Part shown: in pieces, positions 16,156-18,272 of the stretch | Layout of the letters: each line of letters opens with the position of its first letter | Numbering within the stretch: the first letter of the stretch is position 1 | From: Porticoccus sp964608185 | GTDB taxonomy: Bacteria; Pseudomonadota; Gammaproteobacteria; Pseudomonadales; Porticoccaceae | Length of the DNA stretch: 18,272 nucleotides | Assembly: GCA_964608185.1 (NCBI GenBank) | Contig: CAZSMR010000024.1 | Coordinates: forward strand, 1 to 18,272 | Reading direction: 5' to 3' | Translations under genes and position numbers: made by a program | The notes under the pieces: generated by a model | Told to the model about the DNA's origin: nothing | The model's input: the letters and a program-made list of their open reading frames with translations, nothing else | The model's database searches: none

Positions 16156-16599
16156 ATGGCAACTATATTAGCGCTCAACGGTCCCAACTTAAACTTATTA
16201 GGCGATAGAGAACCAAGCCTATACGGCAACAAAAATCTAGATGAGATTAATCAAAATCTTCTAGCTATTTGTAAAAATAAAGGCCATCAATTAGTAGCAT
16301 TTCAAAGCAACTCAGAACACACCTTAATAGATAGAATTCATTCCTCAAAAAAAGAAGGTGTAAAATTTATTATCTTTAATCCCGCAGCTTTCACTCATAC
16401 TAGTATTGCACTTCGTGATGCTTTACTTGCGATCAATATTCCATTTATTGAGGTTCATTTATCAAACATACATGGACGAGAAGAATTCAGACAATCGTCT
16501 TATTTCTCTGACATAGCAAGAGGTGTTATTTGTGGTTTTGGAAATCTTAGTTACGAATTAGCGTTAAATGCGGCTCTAGTAGAACTAGACCATAAATAA
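16156..16599 (+). CDS. aroQ: Type II 3-dehydroquinate dehydratase AroQ
   Basis: AroQ converts 3-dehydroquinate to 3-dehydroshikimate in the shikimate pathway. With the start at 16156 it has 147 residues, the normal length for this dodecameric class. Motifs are complete: ILALNGPNLNLLGDREPSLYG (4-24, with Arg18 and catalytic Tyr23), SNSEHTLIDRIH (51-62), FNPAAFTHTS (74-83, substrate-binding Asn75 and His81) and EVHLSNIHGREEFR (99-112, catalytic His101). An open frame reaches back to a TTG at 16069, but MATILALNGPN is the family start and is preceded by AGGA at 16147-16150, five bases from ATG. The upstream 262 bases after dsbD are AT-rich with only a weak -10-like GATAAT (16102-16107). aroQ, accB and accC are adjacent in many gammaproteobacteria and are likely co-transcribed. 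Confidence 0.96.
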   Translation: MATILALNGPNLNLLGDREPSLYGNKNLDEINQNLLAICKNKGHQLVAFQSNSEHTLIDRIHSSKKEGVKFIIFNPAAFTHTSIALRDALLAINIPFIEVHLSNIHGREEFRQSSYFSDIARGVICGFGNLSYELALNAALVELDHK

Positions 16600-16626
16600 T
16601 AATTCTCCCATTTGGAGCGAGCATAA

Positions 16627-17073
16627 ATGGATATACGAAAAATTAAAAAACTAATAGAGCTAATAGAAGATTCTGATATCAGTGAATTAGAGATTAAGGA
16701 ATCCGAAGAATCTATTCGCATAAGTCGTGGCGGCCAAGTTGCTATCTCACAACCGAACATACTGGTTCCTAAGATAGCCCAGGTGTCAGGCATGCCAACT
16801 TCCTCTTCTAATGAAGAACCTGTAGCCAACTCTATTGAAGGGCATATAGTTAAGTCTCCTATGGTTGGAACTTTTTATCGGTCATCGGCTCCAGGAGAGA
16901 AAGTTTTTGTTGAGGAGGGACAGCAAGTAAGCGTCGGTGACATACTGTGTATTATTGAAGCTATGAAAATGATGAATCAGATAAAAGCTGACAAAGCTGG
17001 TGTCGTTGGAGCAGTTCTAGCTAAAGATGGCGAACCAGTTGAGTTTGATCAACCTATGATCACCATCATATAA
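16627..17073 (+). CDS. accB: Biotin carboxyl carrier protein of acetyl-CoA carboxylase AccB
   Basis: AccB carries the biotin that AccC carboxylates and that the AccAD transferase then uses to make malonyl-CoA, the first committed step of fatty acid synthesis. The 148-residue protein has an acidic/helical N-terminus (1-35), a flexible linker (about 40-70) and the biotinyl domain. The biotinylated lysine is Lys114 in EAMKMMNQI, and the family thumb region SPMVGTFYRSSAPGEKVFVEE (77-97) is present. GGAG lies nine bases upstream of the ATG. It is 27 bases downstream of aroQ and 24 bases upstream of accC. Confidence 0.97.
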   Translation: MDIRKIKKLIELIEDSDISELEIKESEESIRISRGGQVAISQPNILVPKIAQVSGMPTSSSNEEPVANSIEGHIVKSPMVGTFYRSSAPGEKVFVEEGQQVSVGDILCIIEAMKMMNQIKADKAGVVGAVLAKDGEPVEFDQPMITII

Positions 17074-17097
17074 ACCCAGAAAATAGGAACCATAGCT

Positions 17098-18272
17098 ATG
17101 CTGGAAAAAGTACTTATTGCTAATCGTGGGGAAATCGCCCTACGAATCCTTAGATCATGCAAAGAACTTGGCATAAAAACCGTTGCAGTCCATTCTAAGG
17201 CTGATGAAAATCTCAAGCATGTATTGCTTGCAGATGAGTCTATTTGTATTGGTCCAAACTCATCTACACATAGTTATTTGAACGTCCCAGCAATTATTAG
17301 CGCTATGGAAATTTCTAATGCGCAAGCAGTTCACCCTGGCTATGGATTTCTTGCTGAAAATGCAGATTTTGCTGAACGAGTAGAAAAAAGTGGGTTTATA
17401 TTTATCGGTCCAACTGCCTCTGTAATTCGAACAATGGGAGATAAAGTTGCTGCAATAAGTACCATGATTGCAGCTGGCGTGCCCACCGTACCCGGCTCAA
17501 ACGGCTCCCTTAACGATGATGCATACCGCAGTAAAAAAATCGGAGCTGATATAGGATATCCAGTAATCATCAAAGCTGCAGCTGGCGGAGGTGGAAGAGG
17601 CATGCGTGTTGTCAGAAACGAAGGCGAACTGACTAACGCAATACAACTTACTAAGGCAGAGGCAAAAGCAGCTTTCGGTGACGATACTGTCTATATGGAA
17701 AAATTTTTAGAGGATCCTCGCCACGTAGAGGTACAAGTGTTAGCTGACGGACAGGGTAACGCAGTTCACTTGGGTGATCGTGATTGCTCTTTACAACGTC
17801 GTCACCAGAAAGTATTAGAAGAAGCGCCTGCACCAAACATACCTCAAGTTGCACGTGATGCCGTTCTGAAGGCTTGTGTTGACGCTTGTATACAGATTGG
17901 CTATCGGGGAGCTGGTACATTCGAGTTTCTTTATGAAAAAGGTGAGTTCTTTTTTATTGAAATGAATACTCGAATTCAAGTCGAGCATCCTGTAACAGAG
18001 ATGATCACTGGTATAGACATAGTGAAAGAGCAACTGTTGATTGCAGGTGGGGAAAAACTGAGTATGAGACAAGAAGATGTAGTTATTAGGGGGCATGCAT
18101 TTGAATGTCGAATAAATGCTGAAGACTCATCTACATTTATGCCTAGTCCAGGAAAAATAACCGCCTATCACGCTCCTGGCGGTAACGGAGTCAGAGTTGA
18201 CTCGCATATTTACACTGGATATACAGTTCCGCCATACTACGATTCCTTGATAGGTAAAATTATAACTCGCGG
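17098..18272 (+). CDS. accC: Biotin carboxylase AccC (partial, C-terminus beyond the window)
   Basis: AccC is the ATP-grasp enzyme that carboxylates the biotin of AccB using ATP and bicarbonate. 391 codons of about 449 are visible and the frame is open to the edge. Numbering matches the E. coli enzyme: ATP ligands Lys116 and Lys159, glycine-rich GGGGRGM (163-169), His209, metal ligands Glu276 and Glu288, Asn290, Arg292 in EMNTRIQVEHP (288-298) and Arg338. The N-terminal ILRSCKELGIKTVAVHSKAD and AVHPGYGFLAENADFA (77-92) are nearly invariant in the family. The start is ATG at 17098, with AGGA about ten bases upstream, 24 bases after accB. Gene order and spacing indicate the accBC operon. Confidence 0.98.
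   Translation, partial: MLEKVLIANRGEIALRILRSCKELGIKTVAVHSKADENLKHVLLADESICIGPNSSTHSYLNVPAIISAMEISNAQAVHPGYGFLAENADFAERVEKSGFIFIGPTASVIRTMGDKVAAISTMIAAGVPTVPGSNGSLNDDAYRSKKIGADIGYPVIIKAAAGGGGRGMRVVRNEGELTNAIQLTKAEAKAAFGDDTVYMEKFLEDPRHVEVQVLADGQGNAVHLGDRDCSLQRRHQKVLEEAPAPNIPQVARDAVLKACVDACIQIGYRGAGTFEFLYEKGEFFFIEMNTRIQVEHPVTEMITGIDIVKEQLLIAGGEKLSMRQEDVVIRGHAFECRINAEDSSTFMPSPGKITAYHAPGGNGVRVDSHIYTGYTVPPYYDSLIGKIITR

Noticed and set aside
16551..16829. A 92-codon minus-strand frame over the aroQ/accB junction
   Set aside because: It overlaps two certain genes on the other strand and shows no family features.
17340..18096. Three minus-strand frames of 87-93 codons inside accC
   Set aside because: They are antisense to AccC, which runs without interruption to the window edge.

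Overview
This window looks like ordinary chromosomal core sequence from an AT-rich (well under 50% GC by eye), probably free-living gammaproteobacterium. It contains 17 protein-coding genes. The first, waaG, is cut by the left edge, and the last, accC, is cut by the right edge. Lipopolysaccharide core-heptose genes point to a Gram-negative cell, and N-acetylglutamate synthase of the fused ArgA type, RppH, PtsP and DsbD point to the gammaproteobacteria. From memory, three runs of genes follow the order seen in Pseudomonas and relatives: ilvE-waaF-waaC-waaG; HAD phosphatase / rppH-ptsP-lgt-thyA-folA; and dsbD-aroQ-accB-accC. The species cannot be named from the sequence alone. I see no mobile element, phage gene, toxin-antitoxin pair, CRISPR array, tRNA or rRNA, and no gene of abrupt foreign character.

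Layout by strand. Bases 1-3491 (minus) carry ilvE, waaF, waaC and waaG: branched-chain amino acid transamination followed by inner-core LPS assembly, with waaF/waaC/waaG overlapping at their stops and starts. A 320-base divergent gap (3492-3811) separates ilvE from argA (plus, 3815-5137), the first enzyme of arginine synthesis. Bases 5249-10397 (minus) hold rppH-ptsP and then lgt-thyA-folA: mRNA 5'-end decapping, nitrogen-related phosphotransfer, lipoprotein lipidation, and the thymidylate/folate pair. Bases 10568-13450 (plus) hold an HAD phosphatase, an RsmC-type rRNA methyltransferase and a PfkB/adenosine-kinase-like sugar or nucleoside kinase. A small periplasmic copper chaperone of the PCu(A)C family lies on the minus strand (13460-13933), divergent from dsbD (plus). 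After dsbD come aroQ, accB and accC, so the right end combines periplasmic thiol/copper handling, the shikimate pathway and the first step of fatty acid synthesis.

All recognised enzymes keep their key catalytic residues. The points worth a second look are modest: a long-form ThyA insertion; divergence in two ArgA signature loops; a cysteine pattern shared by WaaC and WaaF; the copper chaperone facing DsbD; and a few intergenic repeats and a possible leader peptide. I did not find evidence for a previously undescribed system in this window. Several starts should be moved from the longest open frame to internal codons (waaC, argA, ptsP, aroQ, perhaps dsbD). No convincing Rho-independent terminator was found anywhere.
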